DNA of 64,000 nt, taken from positions 62,001-126,000 of the forward strand of contig SAXG01000075.1 of NCBI GenBank assembly GCA_012932865.1, written 5' to 3'. This stretch comes from Amylostereum areolatum. Taxonomy: Eukaryota; Basidiomycota; Agaricomycetes; Russulales; Stereaceae. The notes beneath the pieces were generated by a model. That model was not told where the DNA came from. It saw nothing but the letters and a program-made list of their open reading frames with translations, and searched no databases. This document shows positions 12,499 through 22,869 of the stretch, piece by piece. The stretch's first letter is position 1; each line of letters begins with the position of its first letter. Made by a program: the position numbers and the translations under genes.

Positions 12499-15400
12499 TT
12501 ACCCCCCCTTTAAGACGCGCTTTCGCCTGGAGCGCGATGTCATCTGCAAGGGTGGATGCGAGAAAATCATCAAAGGAGATGCCGAGGGAACGCACGGGGC
12601 GGGGCGCATTTGGATGGCGCTTGTGGAAAGCGTCAATCATGTCGGTAACCTTTGAGAGCGACGAACGCGGGAGCCAGGTGTTTTCGGAGTCGGGATAGCC
12701 GGCCCACTTGACGAGGTACTGAATACCTTTCTTGTTACGAGTTGGTTTAGAGTCGACAATGTCTTCAACGTCGTATTCTTCTTCATCGTCGATGAGGTCT
12801 GGTGGCGGCTGTTCATAATTTGGCCCGTGAGCGGCTGTCTCCTTGTACGCGGTGAGCAGCGAGGCATGGAAGACTGGATGGATTCGCCACGTCTTCGGCA
12901 GCTTCAAGCGGTAGTTGACTGGGCTGATGACGTCAATGATTTCGAAGGGTCCAAATCGTTTGGCAGCAAGCTTAGCTTTCGGTCTCGTCGTCTTCAGGTT
13001 TTTGCCTTCGAGCCATACTTTGTCTCCGACGGCAAACTGCGTTGATTCGCTGACCGTGTCGCCATTGTAGTGCTTCATCAAGTCTGATGCGAGGGCGAGG
13101 CTGGCCTTGATCTCCTGTCGGACTTCTTGAAGTTGACGGAGGCGTTCTTCAACTGCAGGGACCTTTGAGGACGGGTTTACGGAGGGGTACATTTTCGGGA
13201 GGAAGCCGTAGAGGACTTCAAAGGGAGCCTTTCCAGTAGCTGCATGGGTGCGAGAGTTGTGAGAAAACTCGAAGAAGGGTAACCACTTCACCCAGTCGTC
13301 TTGACGGTAGTTGCAGAATACTCGCAGGAACTGCTCGAGGTTCTGGTTCTCGCGTTCGGTTTGGCCGTCTGTCTGTGGGTGATACGCTGTGCTGAGGGCG
13401 GACTTGATCCCGAGCATCTCGTTGAGTGTACGCATCACCTGTCCAGCAAATTGGGGTCCACGATCCGAGATGATCTTGTCTGCTAAGCCGTAGTGTCGGT
13501 ATACCTTGTCGAAGAGAATGTCGGCCGTGCCATCACTGGTGATCTTCGTTGTACATGGGGTGGTAACCACCATCTTGGTGAGGCGATCGACCACGACATT
13601 GACGGCGTTATAGCCTTCGCAGTCAGGGAGTTCGACGATGAAGTCGGTGGAGATGACGCCAAATGGTCGATCGGGTACTTCGTTTGGGATCATGTCGACG
13701 TGGGGTCGGCTGCTCTGTGTCTTCGTCGACTGGCAGGTTGCGCATCCTGCTACAAAGTCGCGGACAAAGACAGACATGCCAGGCCACCAATATTCACGAC
13801 TCACAAGCTCGTAAGTCTTGAAGCGACCGGGGTGTCCAGCCAGGGGCGATTCATGGTACATTTTGACAATGTCGCGTCGCAACTCGTCGTCTGCAGGGAC
13901 ATATACCTTTCCTCTAAACAGGACCAGGCCTTCTTCATAGTTCCACTCTTGAAGGTTCTTGACGAGTGTACGTGGTCCGTTTCGTAAGATGGCGTCCAGG
14001 GCTTGAACGACCTCGATGTCCTTGGTCTTGCAGTCGCGGATACGTCGTCGGAGTTCGACATCGCCGAGGGAGGTTACTGCTCCTGGCCTTGTTGCGCGTA
14101 CTTGGAAGTACTTGGGGTCAAGCAAGACGCGCTCCTTGTTGTCGTTTTCAACACCATCCTTGTGATCGGGTCGTCGAGACATTGGATCCGGGCGGTGGGA
14201 AATTCCTGGTTTATGGACGAGCGAGAAGTCAAATCAAGTGAGGAATAGAGCCCAACGTGCCTGTCGGCGGCTCAGCTTCTGTGCCGTCTTGAAGTGCTCC
14301 AGGTTCTTGTGATCTGTCCAGATTTCGACGGTGTCGGGGGCGCCTTCGAGGTAGTGGCGCCAGGCTTCAAGCGCACGGATGATCGCAAGTAGCTCCTTGT
14401 CGTAGATGTCGTAGTTCCGTTCCGGTTCTGATAGGGCCTTGGACAGATACGCCACTGGATGCCAGTGACCGTCATCGCCTTTCTGCGAGAGTATACCTCC
14501 AGTAGCAAAGTCCGAGGCATCGACTTCAACGAGGTAAGGCTTCTTTGGGTCAGGCATGACCAAGACGGGGGAGGAAGTAAACGCAGCTTTCAGTGCGTCA
14601 AACGCAGTTTGGCAGTCCGCCGACCAGTCCCATGTGCAGTCCTTCTTTGTCAGGTCGAATAGGGGTCGTGCAACCTTGGAGAAGTCCTTGATGAAACGTC
14701 GGTAGAAGTTGCCAAAGCCGAGGAAGGATTGCACATCTTTGACCGTTCGTGGTATCGGCCAGTCCTGAATACCTGCTACCTTGACGGGGTCCATAGCGAT
14801 CTTGTCGTGCGAGATGATGAGTCCGAGGTATTCGACAGAGTCTTGCTCAAAGACGCATTTCTCCGGTTTGAGGAAGAGGTCGTTGTCTTGCAAACACTGC
14901 AGAACCTGCCGCACTATGGCACGGTGTTCGTCCATGGTGCGGGTGAACACCAAGATGTCGTCCATGTAGATGATGACCTTGCCCGAGTCGATGAGATCCT
15001 TGAACAGTTCATTCATCATTGCCTGAAACGTCGCAGGGGAGTTCATAAGCCCGAAAAACATCACCGTAGGTTCGAAGAGACCGCGATTCGTCTTGAACGC
15101 AGCCTTCCACTCGTCGCCTTCCTTGATGCGGACATTGTTGTAGCCCCAGCGGACATCCATCTTGGAGAAGATCTTTGCACCTTTGAGGCGGTCGACAATT
15201 TCAGAGATCAGTGGCAAGGGGTATTCGTTCTTGACAGTGCCTTTGTTTAGTTCTCGATAGTCCTGTACGGGACGCAGCTTTCCATCCTTTTTCTTCACAA
15301 AGAAGAACGGACTCGCCTGAGGTGACTTCGATGGGCGGATATAGCCCTTCTTCAGGTGGTCGTCGAGGAAGGTGTCGAGTTCGATCTGCTCGGAAGGTGA

Positions 15401-16990
15401 GAGGGGGTAGATCTTGCACGGTTTGGGTTCAAAGCCGTCTTTCATGTCGATAGCATGGTCCCATGGCCGTCGGTCAGGAAGTCGCTCGGAGGTTTTCTTG
15501 TCGAATACAGGCGCAAAGTCGCGGTACGGCGGGGGGACTAAGTCTTCAAAGGTTTGCGGGCGTGCGTTCTCTTTTGAATGCTCTGCAAGCTCCTGTGCTT
15601 TTGTAAAGCCCGCGCGGATAGGTACTGCATCTGGATTAGGACCGTCGGTTTCAGGGAGGATTCCGGCGTGGCGTAGTCCATTGATCTCCCAGTCTCGGAA
15701 TACCATGGGCCGCTCGTCGTCGTCTTCAGTGAAGAGTCGTGCGGGTAGAGGGGAGCGATGGACCGTGCGGACGCGAACACCTTTGACTCTGCGTGCAGGA
15801 ATAACATAAGTGGGGACTGGGGTCCAGGACACATATGTCGGCTCTGGGAAGGGATCGTCCAAAACGAGAGGTGTCCTCGGGGTTTTACCTGCTTCAACCT
15901 TACGCTGTGATTGGACCGATGATGGTCTCCGTGGCTTGGTTGCGAGGTTTGTCACAGGAGGTTTGGACAGAGTGCATGAGGGGGGGCAGCGGAGCATGTC
16001 AACACGGTCTCGTTGCCAGTCTATGGTGGGATTGTGCTCATCGAGCCAGTCTGTTCCAAGGATCATGTCATGATCGCTGATGTCGGTGATGAAGAACTCA
16101 GCTTCTTCCTCATGGTACGCCTTTGAATCTTGCGAGTACATCCGGATCCGCTGGGTCGTTGTGTCGCGTACCCAGCCCATGATGTTCTCGGTGCCGTCCA
16201 CATTACGCACGGGGAACGGGTTTTCTAGTTTTCTTGTGGTAAGCTTCTTGCGTTCAACGAAGCTTCGGTTCAGGATAATTCCTTCTGCGCCGCTATCAAG
16301 CAGCGCGTCTGCGTCGATTTCTCTTTTGGTAACTCGTCCGATCAGCTTGACTTTGAGCGTGATCGATGGTGTTTGCCTGTTCTTGGTGACAGTAGACAGA
16401 TACAAACACGGGGGATACGATTGCTCACAGGTATGCATGGATGATAATACAGCGAAACGATTCGACGGTGATACCAAAAGTCCTTTGCCTCCACCAGACG
16501 ACGCGACTGGGGGGCGTTTCAAAAATCCTGCGATTCCAGGATGTCCTTCAACAGCGCTACTGCCTGCTCCTTGCCTTCCGCGTCCAGATCCTTCAGCTGG
16601 CGAGTGATCGCCGCGATGGTTTTGGATGGGTCGGGAGCTGTTTTCGCAGTGGACGGAGCCGTGTTCGTTGGCAGGGGAGGGGCCTTGGACCCAGTCTCTA
16701 CTGCGCCCACCCGTCGCGCGCTCGAGTCGCGGTTGGGGCAGTCGCGAGAGACGTGACCGGCTTGTCAACACATGAAGCACTTGCCTTCGCGCATCATCTT
16801 TGCGCGCTCGTCGTCCGTCAGCTTTGCAGGGCGGGTCGAGGTGTTGGTGAAGGCGCCGACTCGGCGCGACGAGGAGTCGTTGGTCGAACCGTTCGAGGTG
16901 AGCGCGACAGCCCCCTTGGACTGACTGCTCTTCCTCTCCGGGTTCTCTTCGAGCCACTGGTGGTTGATGCGGCGGGCGCGCTCCTTCCAC
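12431..16990 (-). CDS. pol: Gypsy-1 pol: protease, reverse transcriptase, RNase H, integrase, chromodomain
   Basis: One minus-strand frame is open from 16990 to 12431 except for a TGA at 14234-14236. In order it holds: a retropepsin with DSGA at about 16289; a reverse transcriptase with YMDD at about 14957-14968; RNase H (DASDFATGGILSQ, IWTDHKNLEHF); an integrase with an HHCC finger (HPGR..., CATCQSTK) and the DDE core (TDFIVE, SDRGPQFAG, AYHPQTDGQTERE); and a C-terminal chromodomain (YLVKWAGYPDSENTW) at about 12,640-12,790. Chromodomains steer integration to marked chromatin. The internal TGA lies between RNase H residues LFLT and FDFSLVHKP, at a place where relatives usually have Arg. The frame is -1 relative to gag, so translation would need a frameshift. 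Confidence 0.92.
12499..12511 (-). other. Polypurine tract of Gypsy-1
   Basis: On the coding strand the sequence AAAGGGGGGTAA lies directly against the TGTCA start of the 3' LTR. This is the expected position and composition of the plus-strand primer left by RNase H. Confidence 0.85.
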
Positions 16991-17544
16991 TCCGCGAGCT
17001 TGGTGGGGAACGGGTACGACCGGGCCACCTGCTTGCCGAGGTCACGCTGAAGTCCCTTCTTGAAAAAGTGGATTAGCGCCTCGTCGTCGTACGCTGACAT
17101 GGTTGCCAGCATCTCAAACTCGGTGATAAAGTCAGTGACGTCCCGGGTGGTCATTGCGAGCTCGTTGATCTTACGCTGAGCCTCTATCTTCGGATCGACG
17201 GGCACGAAGTCTTTGCCAAACCTCTCGAAGAGCTCTTTGTAGGAGCTATAGTGGAGTGTTGGGGGCGTGGGGTCGAGGGTGTCGGCGTCTTCCTTCTCAT
17301 CTTCGTCGGCGAAGAGTTCCATGCGGCGATGCGTGGCCCAGGCTTTTGCCGTGTCGTCCTCCATCAGGCTGAGGAGGAGCATCATCTTGGCATCATCTGT
17401 GGCATAAACATCTTTGTTAACGCGCAGGAACATGCGGAGCTCAAGGGAGAACCGGAGGGTGTCGCGTCTATCGCCTTTGAATGGCTTTGGCTTGGGGCCG
17501 ATCTCCCGCTTGGAGACGGCAGGTTTAGATTCGGCATCGGACAT
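16519..17544 (-). CDS. gag: Gypsy-1 gag (nucleocapsid-type) with an in-frame stop in the zinc knuckle
   Basis: From the ATG at 17544 the frame encodes a Ty3-type gag core (SLELRMFL, ITEFEMLATMSAYDDEALIHF) and a basic tail. It ends with a CCHC knuckle split by a stop: CFMC, TGA at 16765-16767, then QAGHVSRDC. The spacing C-x2-C-x4-H-x4-C is right only if the TGA counts as one residue, so the codon was probably CGA (Arg). The frame then continues to 16519. Upstream of the ATG the same frame stays open to about 18135 without any Met, and beyond a TAG (18136-18138) up into the LTR. The leader may therefore once have coded for an N-terminal gag extension. Confidence 0.85.
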
Positions 17545-18752
17545 CTTGTCGAAGGGGAGGGGGACGGTGAGGGATTGGGCGAGTTCTTGATCAAGGCGGC
17601 GTAGGGTTTCTCGTTGGCGTTCTTCTGCTTCTTCAACTTCGTCCTCAACTTGTTTTGCGACAAGGAAGTCGGCGGGGGTGAGGAATTGCTGGTTATGATG
17701 CCACGACCAGTGATCTTGGACGGGACTGAACGAAGTGGGCTGCCACTCAACTACTGATCGTCCTGGGGTTCCGTTCTTGTTCCGTCTATAGGCGTACCAC
17801 TTCCCAGTTGTGTCGTTGTGGTTGATCCCTTCTGGGACTTCGATTACAGTACGTCGACGGGGTGGGGGCGAGTTGGTCGGAGGGGGGTTCAGGAAGCGCT
17901 GTAGAACGTCCGCAGCGGTGGCAAAATCCGATTCTTCGACGTAGGGTTGTTCGTCGCGGTCGTCGAAGTACCAGTCTCGACGTTGCCGGTTTGGTTCGTC
18001 GTGCAGCCAACGTACGGATTCCTTAGTCTGCTGCGAGGTGAGGATATAGTATTCTTCGGGACAGTAGTCTCGAAAAATGCCTGGGGGGAGGTTCGGAGTG
18101 GGGGGACGAGGGGCTGTGGAGGACGTGATGATGGTCTAGAAGAAGTCCGCCGCGATGGGGCGACGGCCGAGGAGTTTCTTGGTGAGGTAGCCGGCTTTTA
18201 CTGCCTGGCGGATCTTATGTTCGTGGTGGCGGCGACGAAGGGTCTTACCCTTGATGGTGGGACGGAGGACTGGTGGCGGGGTGGATTCGGGGGTCCGGCG
18301 GTTAAACTGGGAGACGGAGGTGAAACTGGTTTGGAGGATCGGGTTGGGGGCGTCCTGGATGAGGTATGTGTGGTAGGTGGGGGCGTGGAGGGTGAATTCA
18401 AGGCGTTCGAGATCTATGTTGATGCACGTAGTGATCCGGACGTATAGGGCGAGGACGACAGTACCGTGATCCTTGTGCCACCTCCACTCGAAGATGCGGA
18501 AGTTGAGGCCGTGCGCGGTCCAGGGATCTGTCTTGCAGAGGTTCTGTACGGGGACGAGGCAGTTGACGGTGACGGCGTCGGACCAAGGGTAGGGAAGTGG
18601 TGCGTCGTCGCGGGGGGTGATCGGCTTTCCGTTGAACGGGAGGAAAACCGGTGCGTTCGGGAGGTCCGTGGTGGGAGTTTTTAACGTCGTAGAGACGGCA
18701 GAGGTAGATGGAGAGAGGGGTGCGAGGTAGGCGTAGGGGTAGACTGTCCAGG
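17545..18752 (-). other. Gypsy-1 leader with long open frame lacking ATG
   Basis: Between the primer-binding site and the gag ATG, the gag frame is open for about 400 codons with a single TAG at 18136-18138. The translation is protein-like in places (ESVRWLHDEPNRQRRDWYF, REETLRRLDQEL-type coiled coil near the gag start), but no Met occurs in it. It could be a gag extension with a lost or non-AUG start, or simply leader. Confidence 0.45.
18741..18750 (-). promoter_or_regulatory. Primer-binding site, self-priming type
   Basis: Two bases inside the 5' LTR the coding strand reads TGGACAGTCT. It is the exact complement of AGACTGTCCA, which occurs in the LTR at 18887-18896, about 34 bases downstream of a TATATAAG box, where transcription should start. 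Tf1 and sushi-group elements prime reverse transcription by folding back the mRNA 5' end in this manner. I see no match to a tRNA 3' end that I can name. Confidence 0.7.
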
Positions 18753-19175
18753 TGTCAGAAACGCAGTTTATGAGACCGATGGAACCGCCTAAGTCGCAAC
18801 GATGGGAGGAGCAAGAGAGAACAGATAGATTCGAGAGTGTCAGGCCTAGGGTAGTGCAACGTGCGCTACAGTACCGTATGACGAGATGGACAGTCTGAGG
18901 AAAAGGGAAAAGGGATACTGTCCTTATATACAAGTGGGAACGATGGTGCGATGCGATGCGATAGTGGTGCGAGCGGGGGGAACAATAAGAAAGGAGTCAT
19001 GGGGAGGAGGGCGGGAGTCCGGAGCAATGATGTCATAGATAAGGATGCGGAACACCGTTCGGAAGTCCGGGCAGTGACGTCGTTGGAGCATGTGATGCGA
19101 AGGAAAGTCATGTGCCGTGACGCGTCGCGTGTACAAGGTCTGCAAACGAAGAAAGAAATGGAGCGATCCGTGACA
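18753..19175 (-). repeat. 5' LTR of Gypsy-1
   Basis: This LTR is identical over its 423 bp to 12076-12498. It contains the likely Pol II promoter on the coding strand: TATATAAG (18923-18930 on the plus strand) with a predicted transcript start near 18896. Confidence 0.95.
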
Positions 19176-19692
19176 GGGAAGGTCGATCTATCAAGCCTTT
19201 CTCCCGCCTTGCCAGCACAATTTGACCTCTCTCACTCTCTGGAGCGACCAGGACATCGGTGGAGCCATCGGCGGAGCGACCTTCCTCGGCCTATTCTACC
19301 CACACCTCATCTCCCTCTCTATCCAACATTTCGTCCTCGAAGGGAGCGACGCGCTGTTGGACATATATCAAGGCTCAGTCCCCATCGGTGTGGAGGATTT
19401 CATCGCGCGTCATGGGCGTACGCTCACGCGGCTGGAGATGCGGAGGTGCAAACTCACAAAAGTGCTTGAGGAGGTCAACGTCGGGAGGGATTGGGCGGAT
19501 GTCTGGGTGCGGTTCTCGGATGAGCTTAATCATCTTCACGAGCTCATCGTTGAAGAGGAGTGGATGGATGAAGCTGATGAACTTGGCGCGGATGACCGCG
19601 GGCAGCGCGTAGCGTATGTTATGGTGGATGAGTTTGGTGGCTCCCTTCCTTTCCGAGGCAAGCCAGAGAGGAGCAGGACGCGGGCGCTTTAG
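19176..19692 (+). pseudogene. F-box gene, 3' part, downstream of the Gypsy insertion
   Basis: After the second GGGAA the frame of the gene at 11351 continues from 19181 in the correct phase to a TAG at 19690-19692. It gives leucine-rich repeat-like sequence (HNLTSLTLWSDQD, LISLSIQHFVLEG, LTRLEMRRCKLTK, LNHLHELIVEEEW). This regularly spaced pattern supports the assignment to an F-box/LRR protein. No promoter of its own is evident, so it is likely silent or read from the LTR. Confidence 0.85.
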
Positions 19693-20819
19693 AGAAATTC
19701 TATGCTACCGTGGCAGCGAGGCATTTGTCGGTTGTATGAAGACTAATCATGGAATAAAACTCGGCAGTTCGAGCCAATCAAAATCGGCACATTGAGATCA
19801 TGTAAATCTTATTGCCATTGGTACCACCTCCCTCCTACTTTCTTGTCAGCTGTAGCGAACGACAACTTGAACTCACACCATCAGGACTCTTCCCTCGATC
19901 ATAAGCTGGCCTCAACAGAAGTATGGCGGTCGAGACGTTGCAAAAATACCGCCCGAACTTTCGCCGCGTCAAACCTCTTTTCGTCACAAATTCAAACCTT
20001 TCTGTCACAACTTCAAACCTTTTCGTCACATCTTTCACTCCCGAAAACTTTTCGTCCCGCATTTATTCCCGAATACATCTTTTTACTGCACATATCCTTA
20101 CGTTCTTGTGGCTATCCTCGGGCTCTCTTCCCTCCTCGGCCCCTCAACAATGAGCCTCAAGGCCTCAGGCCTCACGCGTCACGAGTCATGCCATTGCCCA
20201 ACTCCGTAGGTGTCACTAGGTCACGGTACTGTCGATTTCCGGCCTCTTCCGAGATTGGATCGGGACTCCCTTGGATTTTGCGAGATCCAACAGATTGAAA
20301 GGGGTCCCGATCTAATCTTGTCATGTGGTCTCTGTCTTGTTGTGCCTGCCTGGCATCGGATGCCAACACGCTCTCGCCGTTCACACATTCTGGTTATATA
20401 TACCTATAATACATGATCAGCCCCATATGCCTAACCTGTATGCTACACGCTGAGCCGCCGTCGGCCGCGCGATTTGACTCCAGTATAATCCACGCTCGCC
20501 CAACATCCTGTCCTATGTATGCAATCGACAATCGGCCGTTAGGGAGGCCTACAGCACACAGGGCCCCACATGGGACTTTCCTCGATGTCCGGCCGTCCTC
20601 GTCCTACAAGATCACCCACTACAACTGGCCGTTGCGTAGGTCTCCAGTAGACATGTACCCAGGCATGCCTGCCCCCAATATGCGGCCGACCTAGTGTGCC
20701 AATACACCCCGGGTCGAAAACTTCAACCGCCGGGATATCCCTGGAATATATATGTACATCCCACACGAGACTTGCAATATATTTCGTTACCCATGGATCT
20801 AGGGGGATGGTTGTAACCG
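19693..20819. other. Intergenic, short AT-rich repeats
   Basis: No gene is supported. At about 19975-20040 a unit of about 20 bases (CTTTTCGTCACAAATTCAAAC and variants) is repeated three times. The remainder carries no element ends that I can see. Confidence 0.45.
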
Positions 20820-21178
20820 CACCCGGCGGGTCTAACCTTCCAACCGAAATTCCCAGGGTCGGTAACCTCGCCTTTTTCAAAGCTGAAGAGGCGCGATGCT
20901 TTGCAAAGATCTTCAAGGAGGAAAAGACACAGTTGACGGTTGATGAAAAGAAGGAACGCAAAATCATGCGGTTGCTGCTCAAAATCAAGAATGGGACCCC
21001 ACCTGTGCCCAAGACAGCACTACGCCAGATCACAGATAAAGCCTGCGAGTTTCGAGCTAGGCCTTTATTCGACAAAATCCTTCCCTTGCTTATGGAGCGA
21101 CCCATCGAGGACCAGGAACGTCATCTTCTTGTCAATGTCATTGACACAGTCTTGTATACGCTCGACGACCTCATCTGA
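20820..21178 (+). pseudogene. Fragment of splicing factor 3B subunit 1 (SF3B1/Hsh155)
   Basis: The translation matches the segment just before the HEAT-repeat block of SF3B1. Recognisable pieces are [67 protein letters not shown]3B1 is the U2 snRNP scaffold that holds the branch-site helix; it is normally about 1200-1300 residues. Only about 115 codons are present, followed by TGA at once, and several positions differ from the normally near-invariant sequence. This is a gene fragment, not the functional gene. Whether it is DNA- or RNA-derived cannot be told from this piece. Confidence 0.8.
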
Positions 21179-21299
21179 CTCTGCAGCTCCATCCTCTGCA
21201 CCAGGTCTCGCACCCGAGCTTCCTACGAAAATTCACGCCTTGATTGTAAGTCGAAGTATCATTATATTGGACTATATACCCACGCGAGATCAACAGTAC

Positions 21300-21985
21300 T
21301 CACTCCCCAGTCCCTGCCCTCGTTCTATCCGCCGCAAACCTCAACGCAAACCCCATCGAAAGCACCTCCTCCCTGATTCGATGTAGGGTTTCCACCTCCA
21401 CCCTATACCCCTCGTCTAGCCGCTCCCATGCCTCAAAGTCCTTCGCGGCGGCGGCTCCCTCCGCCAGGACCGTCATCGCCAGTGCGGCCCGTCGAGGGTC
21501 AAGCAGCTGGGTCGAACGTTCTGGCAGACGCACGTTGTCGGGGTCGGGGGCGAAATGCTTGACGAAATCCATCCAGGCCTTCAGGTCGTGCGTTTCTACA
21601 TCAGAGGGTAAGTGAGCGAACTCCGGGGGCCAACACACTGACTCACCTTCCGCCGGATAGTGTCTCTGAGCGAGCCCCGCAATGTTGGGCGGATTGTCGG
21701 GGGGGCACCGCCTCTGCTCACCCGCCTCCTGTCCCCACCCCATCCGCTCCCCTCTCTACGACCCTTCCCCAAATTTGACGGGGCGGAAGACGGACACCGG
21801 CTTCGAGGACAGCTCCTCCGCCGTCAGCGCCCAGGAGATACGCCGCAGGTCGTCAATTCGGGGCTTCTTGCTGTCCAGTGCAGACGCAACAGGAGGTGCA
21901 TAGGGGGACCCAGGACGCTTCCGGGGGTGGATGGGTGCCGAGGGCCCGGGTGATGGTCGAGGCGTAGGAGGAGATGATGGGATCT
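21300..21985 (-). CDS. Hypothetical protein, probably partial
   Basis: Minus-strand frames suggest exons about 21985-21757 (IPSSPPTPRPSPGPSAP, Pro-rich, then RRISWALTAEELSSKP) and 21743-21300 with an intron at about 21650-21600 (GTGAGT...GATGTAG). A TAG at about 21769 separates the first two parts unless it lies in an intron. I do not recognise the family. The 5' end abuts the 3' LTR of the second Gypsy element, so the insertion may have cut it. Confidence 0.35.
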
Positions 21986-22010
21986 CGATTACTGTCCAGT
22001 AAATCCGTAT

Positions 22011-22565
22011 GTTAGAGCCAAAATTATCGAGTGGAAGTGATTAGACGCACCGTCTTTGTTAAGGACGGTCCTTATCACGTGACAAGCGGCTCAGGCTATA
22101 GTACTCGTGTGTTGTGAGAAGTGGGATCAGGTGATCCAGACGTCTCGGTTATACGAAGGGTGAGGTCGATAAGCGAAGCAGTAAGTCTTCACGGAAGACT
22201 TAGGCGAGCTTTCGACTTAGTTACTTTAGGCTCTCTTTAGTAGCTTTAAGAGGAGGTTCTATTTAGAACAGTCCTGTATTTACAAAGAGAACGAGCTGAG
22301 GAATAGCTCGTTCGACGAGCCTCCTTTTATAAGAAAGGAGGTCGAGTAAATATGTGTACATTGAGCGACGGTCGTATCAAGTATCTACGGGGATGAGACT
22401 GTGGCACCGTCACAGCTATGCCGTTGAGACAGTGACGATCTGTGGCACTGTCGTAGTCACGTCGTTGAGACGATTACGAACTGGGGCACAGTCGTAATCC
22501 GTCGTTTAGCGACGTCCTTCCGAATAAGGCAATGAGAAATGGAATACCTTGATCGAGTTGTAACA
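22011..22565 (-). repeat. 3' LTR of Gypsy-2
   Basis: The sequence starts TGTTA and ends TAACA, the usual inverted LTR ends. It is directly preceded on the coding strand by the purine tract AGAGAGGGGGCTAG (22566-22580). No second copy is in the window, because the 5' end of the element is missing. Short GA-rich hairpin-like repeats occur around 22150-22350. Confidence 0.75.
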
Positions 22566-22798
22566 CTAGCCCCCTCTCTAGAATTGACGTCCCGTTGATT
22601 CACGAATTGGATTACTGTTAAAGGGATTTCTTGAAGAGGTTCTTGGTCGTTTATTCGTCGCCATCGTTGGAGGAAGACGATTGACGCGAGAAGAGTGAAG
22701 ATCGTGAATCCGACAATGATGCTTAGGACGACGACAAGCCAGCGAGGGGTGGTTGCATCGAGGATCGTAAGGTCGGGTGATTGTGTGGGTTGCATCAC
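22457..22798 (-). CDS. Small single-pass membrane protein, last frame of Gypsy-2
   Basis: The 113-residue frame has one clear transmembrane segment at about residues 20-46 (WLVVVLSIIVGFTIFTLLAS), followed at once by a basic RWRR, and a polar tail. The frame crosses the polypurine tract and ends inside the LTR, as the pol frame of Gypsy-1 also does. It therefore seems to be the natural last gene of the element. The position and membrane anchor recall env genes of Gypsy-like retroviruses, but it has no ectodomain, cleavage site or signal peptide, so I do not call it env. Function unknown. Confidence 0.55.
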   Translation of the reverse strand: MMQPTQSPDLTILDATTPRWLVVVLSIIVGFTIFTLLASIVFLQRWRRINDQEPLQEIPLTVIQFVNQRDVNSREGASVTTRSRYSISHCLIRKDVAKRRITTVPQFVIVSTT

Positions 22799-22869
22799 GC
22801 TTCTGAGTCCTCATTTTTTGATGTTCGCCTCTTTTATCCTTATCCGGAATCAAGCGATAGAATTCTATT

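Larger units (their letters stand above)
12076..19175 (-). mobile_element. Complete Ty3/Gypsy chromovirus-type LTR retrotransposon (Gypsy-1)
   Basis: The element is 7100 bp with two 423-bp LTRs that I read as identical, each bounded by TGTCA...TGACA. It is flanked by a perfect 5-bp duplication, GGGAA, at 12071-12075 and 19176-19180. It reads on the minus strand: 5' LTR, leader, gag, protease, reverse transcriptase, RNase H, integrase, chromodomain, polypurine tract, 3' LTR. Identical LTRs point to a very recent insertion. It nevertheless carries at least two in-frame TGA codons (16765-16767 in gag, 14234-14236 in pol), so this copy looks unable to move by itself. A self-priming primer-binding site groups it with Tf1/sushi-like chromoviruses. 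Confidence 0.95.

Noticed and set aside
16765..16767. Programmed UGA readthrough in gag as in gammaretroviruses
   Set aside because: A second TGA in pol and one in Gypsy-2 show the same CGA origin, so mutation is the simpler explanation. Recoding is kept only as a test outcome.
22457..22798. Calling the membrane protein frame an env gene
   Set aside because: Only one membrane span, no signal peptide, ectodomain, cleavage site or fusion peptide; position alone is not enough.
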